Origin: Glaciecola sp947496235
Lineage (GTDB): Bacteria > Pseudomonadota > Gammaproteobacteria > Enterobacterales > Alteromonadaceae
Reading direction: 5' to 3'
DNA length: 64,000 nucleotides
NCBI RefSeq assembly: GCF_050306235.1
Contig: NZ_JBLWFH010000011.1
Location: 67,094 to 131,093 of the forward strand
Both the position numbers and the translations under genes were made by a program. Below, piece by piece: positions 63,873 through 64,000 of the stretch (position 1 is its first letter; every line of letters starts with the position of its first letter). The notes under the pieces are model-generated. The model had not been told where the DNA came from and did not search any database. It saw only the letters and a list, made by a program, of their open reading frames with translations.

Positions 63873-64000
63873 GTGTACGCCCAGCATGGGCATGAACTAA
63901 TGAGGTGAAAGTCCTCTGTAGGAAAATCACCGTCTTTTAACATCTAGTTATTAGACGCTAACTACTAGCGAATGGCAAGTGCAATCCCGCGAGGAATTGT
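63873..64000 (+). mobile_element. 5' end of a second group II intron, continuing past the window
   Basis: GTGTACGCCCAGCATGGGC then GAACTAATGAGGTGAAAGTCC is the 5' end and domain I of a bacterial group II intron. It aligns base for base with much of the start of the relic at 61444 (GTGT..GC...GCAT, AACTA, GAGGTGAAAGTCC). TAGCGAATGGCAAG and CCCGCGAGGAATTG near the window edge continue domain I. The reverse transcriptase gene, if any, lies to the right of the window. Confidence 0.7.

Noticed and set aside
63733..63930. Open frames of 63-65 codons on the - strand near the right edge
   Set aside because: They run through the attC-like palindrome and the intron 5' end, so they are shadows of structured non-coding DNA.
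1..64000. CRISPR arrays, rRNA and tRNA genes, prophage or conjugation genes
   Set aside because: I looked for regularly spaced repeats, conserved rRNA/tRNA motifs and phage or transfer proteins and found none.

Overview
The window looks like chromosomal DNA from a marine gammaproteobacterium of the Alteromonadales, most likely Alteromonadaceae (Paraglaciecola/Glaciecola-like). This is inferred from gene content only: Na+-NQR, stringent-starvation genes sspA/sspB beside petABC, the lpoA-yraN-diaA-dolP block, mdh next to argR, and a large xylan-utilisation locus with TonB receptor and flavin-halogenase genes. No taxonomic search was possible.

Layout. 1-6.8 kb: a leftward nqrABCDEF-apbE block, encoding the sodium-pumping NADH:quinone oxidoreductase and the flavin transferase that loads FMN onto NqrB and NqrC. 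7.3-10.3 kb: a TRAP transporter of the 2-oxoacid type. 10.5-27.5 kb: housekeeping genes (fklB, ppc, a SPOUT methyltransferase, a PEP-CTERM-like protein, an M1 aminopeptidase, mdh, argR, rsmI, lpoA-yraN-diaA-dolP, sspA-sspB, petABC).

28-56 kb: a glucuronoxylan utilisation locus. A TonB receptor (36.6-40.0 kb) would import xylo-oligosaccharides. GH10, GH67, GH115, GH9, GH43 and a SASA-type acetylesterase trim the backbone, glucuronic acid and acetyl groups. A GPH-type symporter moves products across the inner membrane. XylA/XylB, under an AraC-type XylR, make xylulose-5-phosphate for the adjacent transketolase. A ManD-type mannonate dehydratase fits glucuronate catabolism. Inside the locus sit two flavin-dependent halogenases, a degenerate third one and a DUF6445-like putative dioxygenase, whose job is unknown.

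59-64 kb: an accessory zone. It holds a secreted RTX-type protein, a brnT fragment, a ccdAB toxin-antitoxin pair, a roughly 250-bp group II intron relic on the - strand, an IS110-family transposase with structured non-coding flanks, a small membrane-protein gene between 10-bp inverted boxes, and the 5' end of a second group II intron at the right edge. Several imperfect palindromes here resemble integron attC sites. My best hypothesis is a remnant of integron gene cassettes invaded by an IS110-family element and group II introns. No integron integrase is in the window, so this is inference.
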